A stretch of DNA of 64,000 bases from Arthrospira sp. PCC 9108 (GCA_016745315.1 CP066886.1:2914501-2978500), one strand, 5' to 3'. Shown: positions 54,535 through 64,000, counted from the stretch's first letter. Notes: generated from the letters alone by a model not told the origin. Translations and numbers: made by a program.

Positions 54535-56351
54535 TACAGAGTCTCCCTTAGTGGATTATCGCCGTCTATTAACTCGGTTTCTATCTTGATATCAGGAAAG
54601 TCTTTTTTGAGCAATTCTTTGACTTTATTGGTTTCCTGTTCTCTAATCTCATCCTGTTTTTTCATTGAATCATATAACCGCGTTAAATCGGCTAATATGT
54701 CTTTTGATGGGTCATTACCATTAACTTGTAAAGTACCTTGCGCTCTAACTATTGAGAATATTTCCTTTATTTGATTTAAGGCTGTCTCTAGTGTTTCTTT
54801 CGCGTTCTTTTGATTAGTGATTTTAACTTTACTTTCGTTAGGTTCTAGTAGTTCCTCAAAATTATCAGCCTCTGGAGTGAAAGCTGTTTTTAGTTTCTCG
54901 TATTTTTCCTCAGTTTTAAAGCCTAAATAGTCTAATATTTCCGAGACTTCCCTACCAGCTTTAAAGGCTGCTGCGTGAGCCAAACCTGCTTCATGTAAGC
55001 AGGTTAACACAGCGTTTTGTGTAACCTGATGAGAGATGGCAATTTCCATAACCAGCCCGAAAATTTCAGCTATAGATTCTGCAATATTAGGCAATTTTAT
55101 TGTTACTTCTTCTTGTTCTTCTGATAGAAGATTGATATCATTAATTTCTACCTTTACCTCAAATTCCCCCCACCTCTCATCATCGATGTCAAATCTGTAC
55201 ATTAACCACTCTGGCAATGTTTTAATTTCTTTAATTCCATTATCAGGATTATCGGCATCTACTGTTATTTTTGTAGGCATTTCAGCCGGAAAGGATTCAG
55301 GGTCTAGGAACTCGTAAATCCTTCTAATCATTCCACAGCATTCTTCATTCATGTCTGGTATTGTGATTTGACGAACGTTGTTTTCTGGCGGCAAATAATC
55401 TTTATCTTCAGACAGAATCCATAGTTTATAGCTATAATTACGGGTGTTCTCCCAAATTCGTGGACCGTCTAAAGAAGTATAGTTTAATCTAGTACTCGTA
55501 GGAAATACTGGATACCAGCGTGTATTTTCATACGACCTACCTCGATAGGCGTCCCACAATACGTCAGACTCATATTCGTAGTATGATTGATGACCTCTAT
55601 CAATATATGGAACTTCCCATAAATGTATATATTCTAACATTGCTTCCGGGTCTTTAGTCCAAACAGTTGTTACGTCTGTCCAGGTTGTGGCTGGAGTTAA
55701 ACGGTAAAAGATAGACCCAAATAATGGACTAATCATAAGCCTATTTGGATCACGACATGAAGCGTTATATTCAGAGTTATAAAAACTATTAAAGCCACTT
55801 CCATATAATGAAACTCTTTCACAACCTGAATTCATATAGTAAGGTTTTAACGGGTATAACTTACGATGTTTAATATAATCATTATGTACAATTATCGGCT
55901 CTTCGTAATTGTACTCTGAATCATGCCATGATTCTTCCCACTCTATAAAGACATCTAATCCAATCTTATTAAGTCTAAAATTTGACGTTGTTGCTTCTTG
56001 CCTTCTCCACCAATGCCTATTAATACTAGATGTTCCACTGCTAAGTCTACTATTTACTATTTGAGCAAAAATCATTAAATGCCATTTATTATTATTTTTA
56101 ACAGGATAATCACGAGGGTCTGGCATTTCGTTCCCCGGTTTTGGTGGTTGCCTTCCTTTATCATCATCTACCTCGTCACCGCTATTAGGACCGCCAAAAC
56201 TGTTACCAGCACCACCGCCGCCGCTTCTGCCACCCCCAAAACCAGGTCTCCTACCAAACCCACGCGGTTTTTTACCTCCCTTTGGTTCATCTCTCTTTGG
56301 TGGCTCCCTAGTAGGACCTGGGTCCCATGGGTTAATTGTGTTTCTAACCAT
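54534..56351 (-). CDS. Element B large aromatic-rich protein, 605 aa
   Basis: Order: disordered Gly/Arg/Pro arm (1-75), aromatic-rich beta domain (90-335; WRRQEATTSNFRLNKIGLD, RLTPATTWTDVTTVW), NEECCGMIRRIYEF (about 340), then a C-terminal helical half with coiled coil (TLETALNQIKEIFSIVRAQG; EIREQETNKVKELLKKD). Full-length version of the broken A gene and probable fusion equivalent of C 23819-25304. No known catalytic motif. Divergent from the 265-aa gene. A minor virion protein bridging genome or membrane is inference. Confidence 0.7.
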   Translation of the reverse strand: MVRNTINPWDPGPTREPPKRDEPKGGKKPRGFGRRPGFGGGRSGGGGAGNSFGGPNSGDEVDDDKGRQPPKPGNEMPDPRDYPVKNNNKWHLMIFAQIVNSRLSSGTSSINRHWWRRQEATTSNFRLNKIGLDVFIEWEESWHDSEYNYEEPIIVHNDYIKHRKLYPLKPYYMNSGCERVSLYGSGFNSFYNSEYNASCRDPNRLMISPLFGSIFYRLTPATTWTDVTTVWTKDPEAMLEYIHLWEVPYIDRGHQSYYEYESDVLWDAYRGRSYENTRWYPVFPTSTRLNYTSLDGPRIWENTRNYSYKLWILSEDKDYLPPENNVRQITIPDMNEECCGMIRRIYEFLDPESFPAEMPTKITVDADNPDNGIKEIKTLPEWLMYRFDIDDERWGEFEVKVEINDINLLSEEQEEVTIKLPNIAESIAEIFGLVMEIAISHQVTQNAVLTCLHEAGLAHAAAFKAGREVSEILDYLGFKTEEKYEKLKTAFTPEADNFEELLEPNESKVKITNQKNAKETLETALNQIKEIFSIVRAQGTLQVNGNDPSKDILADLTRLYDSMKKQDEIREQETNKVKELLKKDFPDIKIETELIDGDNPLRETL

Positions 56352-56417
56352 TTAAATAATCACATTAAAGTAGTAATATTATACTAACAAATAATTTATT
56401 AATAGGTGGTTAAAATC
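56352..56417. promoter_or_regulatory. Divergent control region of element B
   Basis: Same TAGTA-N6-TACTA palindrome as in A, plus AGGTGG ribosome site for the rightward gene. Confidence 0.45.
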
Positions 56418-57211
56418 ATGAGAGGTATTAAAAATATCACGGCTAATATCAACGCTGCTAACTGGAGTAACGCCATAGAGTTATTTAACGGGACTATTTT
56501 AGAATCATTAATGACAGAAAGATATAAATATGATATCGGTATTTACAGCTATATATCATCGTTAAACGCTAGATGTTACACTCCCAGTATTGCACAATCA
56601 CAAATCCCCACAATTTACCCGGAAGATAGCTATTACCAACGGTGGAAAAAAAACAGGAAGTGTTGCAGGGAGCGGTAGATTTACAGATATTTTATGGGAA
56701 TATGGCAACAGAAAACGGGTTAAATTTAGGGATTGTCAAATTGCCATATTATGGAGGCATTCACACCGAAAACCTGTTAATTGAATTAATCACTAATCAA
56801 AACGAAGGTTTAGCAATTGATAGCAACTCAATAGTTAAAGCTAGGTGTTTAACTCAGTTACATAACAATGATTCTATTAATATTTTGGGCATGGCTGAAT
56901 ATCAACTCGATACAGTTCCTCAAACCCCTACATTGACACAACCCGAAAATTTTGGGGTGACAATAGGCAATACCCCCACATTAGTTAGACCCTCAAATAT
57001 TAATCGGTATAGGTTGCACTTACAAAACGTAGGTTCTGTAGGGGTATGGTTTTGTCACGGTGATATCAGTAACTGTGTACCTTATCAATGCCTATATTTA
57101 CCTCCTAACGCTGGGTGGGATGATGAACTAAAATCAACAGCTTCTATCTATGCTATAACTGAGGATAGCGTAACCAATATTGTTGGATTAGAACAAATAA
57201 TAAATTGGTAA
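56418..57211 (+). pseudogene. Element B structural-type protein, one frameshift
   Basis: Counterpart of 325-1122. A G is lost before the A8 run near 56644-56646 (GGTGG here, GGTGGG in A), so the frame breaks after YYQRW; the downstream part is open to LEQIINW at 57211. Whether base-call error or mutation is undecided. Confidence 0.7.
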
Positions 57212-57237
57212 ATTTTACTTTGATTTAGGAGTTTATT

Positions 57238-57585
57238 ATGAGTTTCTCAGTTTACAGTTTTATTGTCAATTTAGACACTCTAAATATGAGCAGTAAAATA
57301 CCGGGAACTCCCGAAACTACCGCGATAAGTTTGACTGCTAACACTATCACGGAAGTTGTGCCTATCAATGCTACCAGTAACGGTAGAACGGTGTTTGTAA
57401 AGAATCGGTCAAATACCAATGTACATCTAATATTTGACCCTACAGGTGATAGCGTGTCAGACGCTGCATTTTCGGTTAAGCCAGGTGATACCATCTCAAT
57501 AACGTGGGGTAGAACTGAGTTACAGGCGATAGCAGAATCTAGCGCTAGTATCAGCGTTACAATTATCGAATATATCAATATGTAA
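57238..57585 (+). CDS. Element B 115-aa beta-rich protein
   Basis: Complete version of the gene cut at the left window edge. Ser/Thr/Asn-rich, VKPGDTISITWGRTELQA, ends VTIIEYINM. Ribosome site TAGGAG. Followed by the fibre gene after 66 bases. Probable virion protein, unrecognised. Confidence 0.7.
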   Translation: MSFSVYSFIVNLDTLNMSSKIPGTPETTAISLTANTITEVVPINATSNGRTVFVKNRSNTNVHLIFDPTGDSVSDAAFSVKPGDTISITWGRTELQAIAESSASISVTIIEYINM

Positions 57586-57651
57586 TCATCAAATGAATGG
57601 CTAGTATTAAGTTATTAGCCATTTATTTGATTACTCAATATAGAGGCAGTT

Positions 57652-59751
57652 ATGACTAATTTCAACATTTACTCTAGTAAGTTTGGGCAATCAACCGATG
57701 ACTTGCCAGAAGGTGAAGTTAATCTGTATTTAACTAATGAACGGATACAAGCAGTTATTGACTCCAATACTAATTTAGTCAAATTAACTGAGTTAATTTG
57801 GAATAATATTATTAATAAACCTGGCACTTTCCCCCCATCTACTCATTCCCATAGCTGGACTGAAATAACGTCCAAACCGTCTACGTTTACTCCATCAGAA
57901 CATACACATACTATTGCTAATGTTACAGGACTTCAAAGTACATTAGACGGTAAAGAGCCTACTTTTACCAAAAGTACAGCATTTAACAAAAATTTTGGAA
58001 CAACTATTGGAACTGTTACAGAAGGTAACGATGTCAGATTATCAAATGCTAGAACACCAACTAGCCATACACATACCTTATCTCAAATAACAAATTCAGG
58101 TAATGTTGCTGCCATTGATACAAATGGCAGTACATCTAACTATTTACGCGGCGATGGTGTTTGGGTAACACCTCCTAATACAACCTATTCTGCGGGAACT
58201 GGCTTAACTTTAGTAGGAACTGAGTTTAGAAACACCGCCCCAAACGTATCCACCAACCTCTCTACAAGCACTACAAGCAATACGTTAACCGTTAACAGTT
58301 CTGACGGTACTAATGCTGTATTACCTGCTGCTACAACAACCGTTGCAGGTGTAATGTCGAACGCTGATAAGACAAAGCTGGATGGGATTGCGGCAGGCGC
58401 ACAAGTAAATGTAGCAACTAATTTAGGAGTAACAGCAGGAACAACAGCAGGTCCTGTAGTTACATCATCAACAGGAACTAATGTTACTTTACCTACAGCT
58501 AGTGCAACTAATTCAGGGATAATTACAACTGGGAATCAGACATGGACAGGAGTTAAAACATTTAATTCATTAATTACCGGGTCAATAAGTGGAAACGCCG
58601 GAACAGCAACAGCACTTCAAACTGCTAGAACAATTAATGGGACTTCGTTTAATGGTAGTGCCAATATAACAATAACTGCCAATACTCCTAATACATTAAC
58701 AAATGGTACGGGATTAACTGGAAATAATTTTAATGGGAGTACTGCCACAACATGGGCGGTTGCTTATGGCACTACAGCAAACACAGCCTGTCAAGGTAAT
58801 GATAGTAGATTATCTGACGCTAGGACTCCCACAACGCACACACATTCAAATATTACATTAACTGCAGGTGATGGTTGATCCGGAGGAGGAACTTTAGCAG
58901 CTAATAGAACAATTAATGTAGATTCAACTGTAGTTAGAACTACAGGTAATCAAACTTTAACAGGAATTAAAACATTTAACATAACAAATAATCCAGTAAC
59001 TTTTGCAACTAATGAAAGTTTTCCTGATGGAAATATGCTTATTGATTTTAATGTTTGGAGGGGGTTTGACATCCGCCGGATAGGCTCTACTGCTGGTTCG
59101 GCAAGTTTAGTACTAAATAGTAGAGTTGGAGGAAATAGCTGGGCGTTTTCTCATCAAGGGAATTATTCTATGCAATTAGAAGCAGATAATAATCCTAGAG
59201 TATTTATATATCATGGTATTAATTTTCATCAAAGCGATTGGCGAGCTGTTCCTAACGATAGATGTTCAATACAAGTATACAACGGACAGACATATTTTAC
59301 AAAGAGCTCAACTCTTTCTTCATCATCTGGAGTACATACTAGATTTAGAGTAGGAGACACAAATGTATCTTATATTAACGATAATGGAGACTACGTTAAA
59401 GGTAGCTCTGATCTTAAATTCAAAACACTTTTATCAAAACCAACTCTAGGGTTAAGCGAAATTAACGCATTGACAGTCACGTGGTTTAAGTATAATGAAC
59501 TTGCAGCATTTCATGGCTTTAATCCAAGTACAGAACAATTTGGGTTAATTGCTCAAGAAGTACAAAATATATACCCTAACGCAGTTGAAGTGGTTAAAAA
59601 TGACCATACAGATAGTCCTGAAGTTGACGACAAAAAAATAGATTACTTAACAATCATGTATGATAAACTGATACCATTAGTGATTGCGGCAATTCAGGAA
59701 TTATCAGAAAAAATCGACAAATTGGAAAATATGCTAAACACTCAACAATAA
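57652..59751 (+). pseudogene. S74-type self-chaperoned tail-fibre/spike protein with in-frame TGA
   Basis: 699 codons. N-terminal HSHSW, HTHTIANVTGLQSTLDGK and further HTH repeats typical of phage fibre shafts; central Thr/Asn/Gly-rich beta repeats; C-terminal peptidase S74 intramolecular chaperone domain from about residue 585 (SSDLKFKTLL with catalytic Ser-Asp and Lys; FGLIAQEVQNIYPNAV; IDYLTIMYDKLIPLVIAAIQEL). TGA at 58876-58878 interrupts GDG*SGGGTLAANRTI; fibre repeats of this kind usually have Leu or Thr there, so TTA to TGA is likely. As written, shaft and chaperone are separated. Confidence 0.8.
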
Positions 59752-59762
59752 ATTAACAGATA

Positions 59763-60115
59763 ATGCCTAATGCACTTGATATATCTGAAAGTAATTGGTT
59801 TAAAGTTTATGAACTTAATTTCAGGATAGAAGATGATAGCTACACGGTACTAAAAAATTACCTGACATTTCTGGCAGTAAATTTATCAGGATATTATTTG
59901 ACGCTGACAGTGTACCCGTGTACTGGAAAATGGCAGGGTGGTTAAAATTTTACACATACAATGATGTGAAGCAGAATATGATGGTTAAACGTGAAATTAT
60001 ATGGCTTAATGAATATCAAATAATTGAATCACCGCCGTACAGCAATTTTTACGCTTCATTTTCTCCACTAGAAAGAATTAAATGGTTTACACTTCATTTT
60101 TGGAAATTAATATAA
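59763..60115 (+). pseudogene. Element B protein after the fibre, frameshifted
   Basis: Begins MPNALDISESNWFKVYELNFRI; at the A6 run near 59850-59856 the frame shifts, and continues LPDISGSKFIRILFDADSVPVYWKM...FTLHFWKLI to 60115. About 117 residues when joined. Beta-rich, unrecognised; may be a fibre-associated or receptor-related accessory. Confidence 0.55.
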
Positions 60116-60370
60116 ATGAACTTGGTAATAGTTGAATTAGGGTTAATTATTGTCGCGATTATTATCAGTATGTTCATTACGCATACAGGAAACCTAATTA
60201 TTGAGAATAGGTTAGACGGTATCCAAAATAGCCTAAATTATTTGATTAGATATGTTAATGATTTTATGCCATCAACAGTTTGTAAAAAACAGTTAGAAGA
60301 TAAAAAGCAATCACCCCCTCTTCCAATTAACAGAGATGATATTGATGATGATGGTTGGAGAAAACCCTAA
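60116..60370 (+). CDS. Element B small membrane protein, 84 aa
   Basis: Start ATG directly after the previous stop. One membrane helix at residues 4-24 (VIVELGLIIVAIIISMFI), then helix and acidic tail (NRDDIDDDGWRKP). Similar in type and position to the last genes of C. Holin- or anchor-like role is speculation. Confidence 0.55.
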   Translation: MNLVIVELGLIIVAIIISMFITHTGNLIIENRLDGIQNSLNYLIRYVNDFMPSTVCKKQLEDKKQSPPLPINRDDIDDDGWRKP

Positions 60371-61265
60371 CACCTAACACCTAACCCAATAACTTAAATG
60401 GCCCCCTATGGTTTCTAACTGTAGGGGGTGCTTGCATATTTTTTGTTAACAGGAGTGCTGCAACAGGAGTGCTGGAAGTTTATATGAATGCTTGCCTCTA
60501 ATTTACCCACAATAAACACCCTAAGCCAAAACCTTAACCCGTCTATTAGGGGTAATCATCCTGTGCGGAACCCAGTACCCCTATAAATTGGAGACTTGTC
60601 TAGCGGTATGTAGGTATCGGTTTCGATGGGGAATCAATTCCCTAGGATTATGTAGGTATCAGCGAGAGATGACGAAACAAGTTACCAGGTGAAAAGTTGT
60701 TTGGGGGTATCGGGTTGGTTCCGGTAGGAGATAGTTTAGATTATGCGATCGCATTTTGTTGGTAGCGAGTAGGCTCCCCAATATTTCCCCAATAACCTGG
60801 TTCCCTACGGGAGTCAGGTAGGCGGTCTGATATCGTTGTACATTGATAGGGGTATCGTTGTACATTGATAACCTAGTGGGTTCCCCTATGGGTTGTTTTT
60901 GAGCCATATCCTCCCCCTAACCGAAACAGACATATTAAGGGAACTGACCGTTGCGATAACAGTCAACAGTGACGCTAGGAACCGCTAGGCTTGCTGTTGA
61001 CGGGTATCGCTAGGGAAGTACCCTATCGGTGTTTGGTTAGGGGGAGATAGTAGGCATTTGACAGATTGATTAAGTTGTGCTTATTGATTAACCCGTCAAT
61101 AATTAAGATTTGTTACTAAGGGATATGCACTAATCGTCCCGTGTGCTAAGACTCAATGGAGTGCATATTGAATGTAACGGTACGACTAACGGGTTAGTTA
61201 ATTTCCTCCTATCGCAATAATGATAAGGGTTTAAGTTAATCGGAGAGGGTGGGATTCGAACCCAC
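60365..61265. repeat. Right TIR of element B
   Basis: Inverse match to 45870-46704, about 0.9 kb, ending in the tRNA-Ser 3' core. More diverged than the A and solo copies in the cruciform section. Inner tip has repeats of CTAACACCTAAC. No gene. Confidence 0.88.
60906..61050. other. Cruciform element, copy B-right (covarying)
   Basis: Inner stems are GCGATA (60953-60958)/TATCGC (61005-61010) and GTCAACAG (60962-60969)/CTGTTGAC (60994-61001); outer stem CCCCCTAACC/GGTTAGGGGG. Relative to A, at least four base pairs changed on both strands. Confidence 0.85.
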
Positions 61266-61328
61266 GAGAAGCTTGCACCCCTAACGAATTTCGAGTCCGT
61301 CGCAATCGACCATCTCTGCCACCTCTCC
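61241..61328 (-). tRNA. tRNA-Ser (anticodon CGA)
   Basis: Acceptor GGAGAGG pairs with CCTCTCC, discriminator G, T-arm GTGGGTTCGAATCCCAC. Anticodon stem ACGGA/TTCGT with loop CTCGAAA gives CGA, reading UCG serine codons. Has a serine-type long variable arm. The 3' end is the attachment site of element B, which restores the full gene. CCA is not encoded. Confidence 0.93.
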
Positions 61329-61460
61329 AGGCATTTCCAAGCTCATTAATCATTATAGCATTTCCCAGGGAAATTTCAACAAAAAAGCTGTAGGTCTTGG
61401 TTGGCCAACAGACACAGAAAAGCACCCCACTCTAATGCTGCGAACTGGTTGGACTCCATT

Positions 61461-62201
61461 TTAGAGATCGGCGGTTACTTCTGCTGATTTTCTAATTGCA
61501 TAGGGATTCGGGATCAACTCCCCCCTGATACTCGCAGGTAAAACCATTTTCACACCAGGAAGCCATATCGACTTCTCGAAGGTGAACAACATCAGAACAA
61601 CTCGGTTGCCAGATCTGGCTAAAAAAAAAGCCCAAAGGATGGCTCTGCTGAGGTCTAATATGGTTTTGAGCAGAGATTCTGTGTTCCCGGGTATCCCGGA
61701 TTCTTCTACTAATTCCATTTCTGGCCAAATCCCATGGGCTCCTAACATGATTTTAGCCATCCATTGGGCCCTGGTAAGGTGGGTATCTGAGGTGAGGATT
61801 TTTACATGGCGCGCACCCCATTGGGTGAGTAAGGGTTGACTAAACATATAATTCCCGAAGGTGGAGTTGGCACATTTTTCTAACCAAACTCCTTGGCTGG
61901 GGGCTTTGTTACGCTCAAATAGCTTGACAATGCAGGGGTCGTCGGAACCTTTAGAAATGATAATGGGGATTTGTGGATATTCTGTGGCTAGTTGGGAAAC
62001 ATAGATTTCTCGGCGGATACTTCCCCCCAATACTAAGAAGGTATCAACGGGTTCTCTAGCGGACGATCGCATTATTAACAGGTGATTGACCAGTCCTAGA
62101 CTCATGAATAACATTAAGGCGCACGCTGCTATGAGCAAAATTTTGACTCGGCGGCGCGCGCCTTGTCTAATCAACCTGGGGGTGTTCTGAGGCTTACTCA
62201 T
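61461..62201 (-). CDS. YdcF/SanA-like DUF218 membrane protein
   Basis: 246 aa. One N-terminal membrane helix (residues 20-45), then DUF218 domain: TFLVLGGSIRREIY, PIIISKGSDDPCI, WLEKCANSTFGNYMFSQPLL, HVKILTSDTHLTRAQWM. Such proteins act in envelope biogenesis or ElyC-type functions; activity undetermined. Intact. Confidence 0.8.
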   Translation of the reverse strand: MSKPQNTPRLIRQGARRRVKILLIAACALMLFMSLGLVNHLLIMRSSAREPVDTFLVLGGSIRREIYVSQLATEYPQIPIIISKGSDDPCIVKLFERNKAPSQGVWLEKCANSTFGNYMFSQPLLTQWGARHVKILTSDTHLTRAQWMAKIMLGAHGIWPEMELVEESGIPGNTESLLKTILDLSRAILWAFFLARSGNRVVLMLFTFEKSIWLPGVKMVLPASIRGELIPNPYAIRKSAEVTADL

Positions 62202-62280
62202 CTAAGGCTTCCCAAATCCTACTGCTATAATGTCAAGTTGTGGAGACTTCCGCCGGCTGATACGGAATCCAATTAATAGC

Positions 62281-62635
62281 ATGAGCATACCCAAAATTTG
62301 GCAACAATTTTTTTTCTTAGGTTCCCTAAGTTTCACGGTGACTGTCTGTACGATGGCTGCTGCTGAATCTCCTAGTTACCAACAACAACCCAGGAATGCT
62401 TATCCTCAAGAGTTTGTCAGCAATTATGTGAGCAATTGTCGTGAGCGATCGCAGAGGTCAGGGCTAACCCCCAACAAGCGCAAACTATCTGTCAGTGTAC
62501 CATTTTTGAGTATCAAGATCGATTTTCGATTGAGGAGTTTGTGGACATCCTACAGCAACTTCAGGAAACTGGACAAGCCCCAGATGAATTGGTGGATGTA
62601 GCTTTAACCTGTAGTGCGAAACTGGAAAATAATTA
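62281..62635 (+). pseudogene. Small exported cysteine-containing protein, one frameshift
   Basis: Start ATG 62281 gives signal peptide FFFLGSLSFTVTVCTMAAAES. The frame breaks at the C5 run near 62467-62471; the restored frame continues NPQQAQTICQCTIFEYQDRFSIEEFVDIL and ends AKLENN. About 118 aa, with Cys pairs (CQC), of a cyanobacterial type with unknown function. Homopolymer error possible. Confidence 0.65.
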
Positions 62636-62647
62636 AGGGGATGATGG

Positions 62648-62680
62648 TAAGGGCGCTATGACTAATCATTAGCGCCCTGA
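62648..62680. terminator. Bidirectional terminator between convergent genes
   Basis: AGGGCGCT (62650-62657) and AGCGCCCT (62671-62678) form a perfect stem between the exported protein gene and the convergent RTX gene. Confidence 0.65.
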
Positions 62681-62685
62681 AACCG

Positions 62686-63501
62686 TCATAAGAAGTCGAA
62701 ATAACTCGCGTCAATATCCAAAAAGAAATTATCCTGAACAACCGCTAACAGTTGCTGAGTACCATCTAGGGTGGTCTGAATAATTGCCGTTCCTTCTGGT
62801 AGACTAACATTGGTAGCAACAGATAGCTCCTGGGATGGAACTAATTCATGATTTTCTCTGCGTCCCCGTAACATCACCGTATCTTTCTCTGGGTCAAAAT
62901 CACCGATCAGGGTGTAACCTCTTCCGGCGCGACTTATTCCCACTAGGGTATCATTTCCTTGGTCACCAAATAACAGATCATTACCACTACCGCCCACTAG
63001 GTAGTCGTCTCCCTGACCGCCATAGATGGTATCATTACCGCCGTCACCATAAATTGTATCATTGCCCTGGTTGCCAAATAGCAGGTCGTCATCTGCGCCA
63101 CCGTAAATGATATCATCACCGATATCGCCGAATATGGTATCTCTACCTTCAGCCCCTGATAAGATATCATTACCCTGACCGCCATAAATCCGGTCATCTC
63201 CCCCTTGACCATCTATGAAATCATCACCCATAAATCCGTAAATGGTATCATTACCGCCGCGACCTAGGATGACATCATTCCCATTGGTCCCAAATAACTC
63301 ATCGTCGTCGTTAGTACCAATTTGAGTCGTGGCTGGACTCAGGGGAGGCAATTGATCAAAATGATTCTGAAGCAGGAAAACATTATTGCCAGGACCACCA
63401 AATAAGGTATCTATCTCATCTGTCGATACACGGGGAGGTACAGGGGTTGACGGGGTTGACGGGGTTTCGGTATTGGTTAGATTTTGAATTAGGTCTTCCA
63501 T
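62686..63501 (-). CDS. RTX calcium-binding repeat protein, 271 aa
   Basis: Residues 75-190 hold about 12 nonapeptide repeats of GGxGNDxIx type (GRGGNDTIYG, GGQGDDYLVG), which form a calcium-binding beta-roll. The C-terminal domain (GYTLIGDFDPEKDTVMLRG, then YFDFL) is common in secreted cyanobacterial RTX proteins and probably carries a type I secretion signal. N-terminal linker Pro/Ser/Thr-rich. Extracellular structural or adhesive role inferred. Confidence 0.85.
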   Translation of the reverse strand: MEDLIQNLTNTETPSTPSTPVPPRVSTDEIDTLFGGPGNNVFLLQNHFDQLPPLSPATTQIGTNDDDELFGTNGNDVILGRGGNDTIYGFMGDDFIDGQGGDDRIYGGQGNDILSGAEGRDTIFGDIGDDIIYGGADDDLLFGNQGNDTIYGDGGNDTIYGGQGDDYLVGGSGNDLLFGDQGNDTLVGISRAGRGYTLIGDFDPEKDTVMLRGRRENHELVPSQELSVATNVSLPEGTAIIQTTLDGTQQLLAVVQDNFFLDIDASYFDFL

Positions 63502-63659
63502 GGGTATAAAAAATAAACAACAACTCGGACTTGGACTATGTTTTCTGCTACCCTGATTTTAGCTCAGGAAACCTGGCTAAAAATCCGATATTTGGGTCGG
63601 CATGGTCATTTACTTGTACAACATGAACATTCTGGCGATTTATTAAGAAAATATAAAAT

Positions 63660-64000
63660 AATTTTCCTCTAAATCAAAGCAGAAAACGTCCTTGACTAGG
63701 GCAATTAAGTCAAAATCTCCTTGGCGATTTTGGCCGACAATTGCTGTACCGGGGGGTAATTGTTCGGGGGAAAGTTAGAGTCGAAAAGTTCCTCGGAAGT
63801 CCGTTAACTGGATGATATCCTCATCCAGAGCAAAGTGATCAATTAATGTATAACCAGGAACTCGATCGCTAATACCCATTAAGTATCATCCCCCCTATCA
63901 CCCAATAACAGGTCGCTACCTGTTTCACCCACGAGAGAGTCATTACCTTGACCTCCGTAAATGGTATCATCATCTCGGTGCTAGTATTAGGTATGTACCA
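63660..64000 (-). pseudogene. Second RTX protein gene, broken, cut by window edge
   Basis: Minus frame reads DDTIYGGQGNDSLVGETGSDLLLGDRGDDT, then stops at a TAA (near 63886); a shifted frame continues LIDHFALDEDIIQLTDFRG and GTAIVGQNRQGDFDLIALVKDVF. Paralog of the preceding gene. The 5' part lies beyond the right edge. The 63502-63655 gap has no gene. Confidence 0.65.

Noticed and set aside
3239..58878. Alternative genetic code in the elements
   Set aside because: In-frame stops include TAA, TAG and TGA and are sporadic, while the same codons end other genes normally.
57652..59751. Diversity-generating retroelement acting on the fibre
   Set aside because: No reverse transcriptase or template repeat is present in the window.
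61231..61425. Minus-strand ORF over the tRNA-Ser
   Set aside because: It overlaps a structural RNA gene and has no independent support.

Overview
The window comes from a filamentous gas-vacuolate cyanobacterium, most likely Arthrospira/Limnospira. Evidence: frequent GCGATCGC octamers, a photosystem I psaD gene, a gas-vesicle gvpK-gvpF/L-gvpG cluster, a tandem Uma2 (DUF820) array, group II introns, and IS630 and IS110 elements. Genus assignment is inference.

Layout. (1) 1-9387: the int-proximal part of integrated element A, inserted into a GH13 amylase-family gene (N-terminal stub 9388-9870). (2) 9871-16300: host genes: broken gvpK and gvpF/L, intact gvpG, and five tandem Uma2 copies of which one is intact. 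(3) 16300-17923: an IS110-family transposase, one base out of frame at its N-terminus, with a structured 5' non-coding region preceded by a textbook type I hammerhead ribozyme. (4) about 17914-30577: element C, a third virus-like element with its own broken tyrosine recombinase, a ribbon-helix-helix/winged-helix control region and an all-plus-strand structural-type gene block. (5) 30735-35211: a graveyard of group II intron pieces, two IS630 copies and a solo terminal repeat of an A/B-type element. (6) 35295-44035: host genes: MBL-fold hydrolase, diheme cytochrome c, DUF697 GTPase, aminotransferase, LD-carboxypeptidase, PhzF, trpE, psaD. (7) 44231-61265: element B, a complete 17 kb integrated element at the 3' end of tRNA-Ser(CGA), with long terminal inverted repeats (TIRs) of about 0.8-0.9 kb. 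(8) 61241-64000: tRNA-Ser, a YdcF-like protein, a small exported protein, and two RTX-repeat genes (the last broken).

Elements A and B are near-identical over most shared genes and lie in opposite orientation 35 kb apart. Their genes form two divergent units from one control region. One unit carries a large aromatic-rich protein, a membrane protein, small proteins, a PD-(D/E)XK-like nuclease and a P-loop ATPase. The other carries a structural-type protein, a 115-aa protein, an S74-type self-chaperoned fibre and small membrane proteins. C shares the structural-type proteins at low similarity but not the integrase, ATPase or TIR module. I recognise no named virus family. In both A and B the integrase gene lies outside the TIR and is bracketed by inverted copies of its attachment site. 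A 140-bp cruciform-type structure occurs in every TIR, with compensatory base changes between copies.

Many genes carry single-base frameshifts, often at homopolymers, so sequencing error must be separated from decay before any gene is declared dead. The shared Uma2 frameshift, the in-frame stop common to A and B, and the IS630 defects are less easily explained that way.
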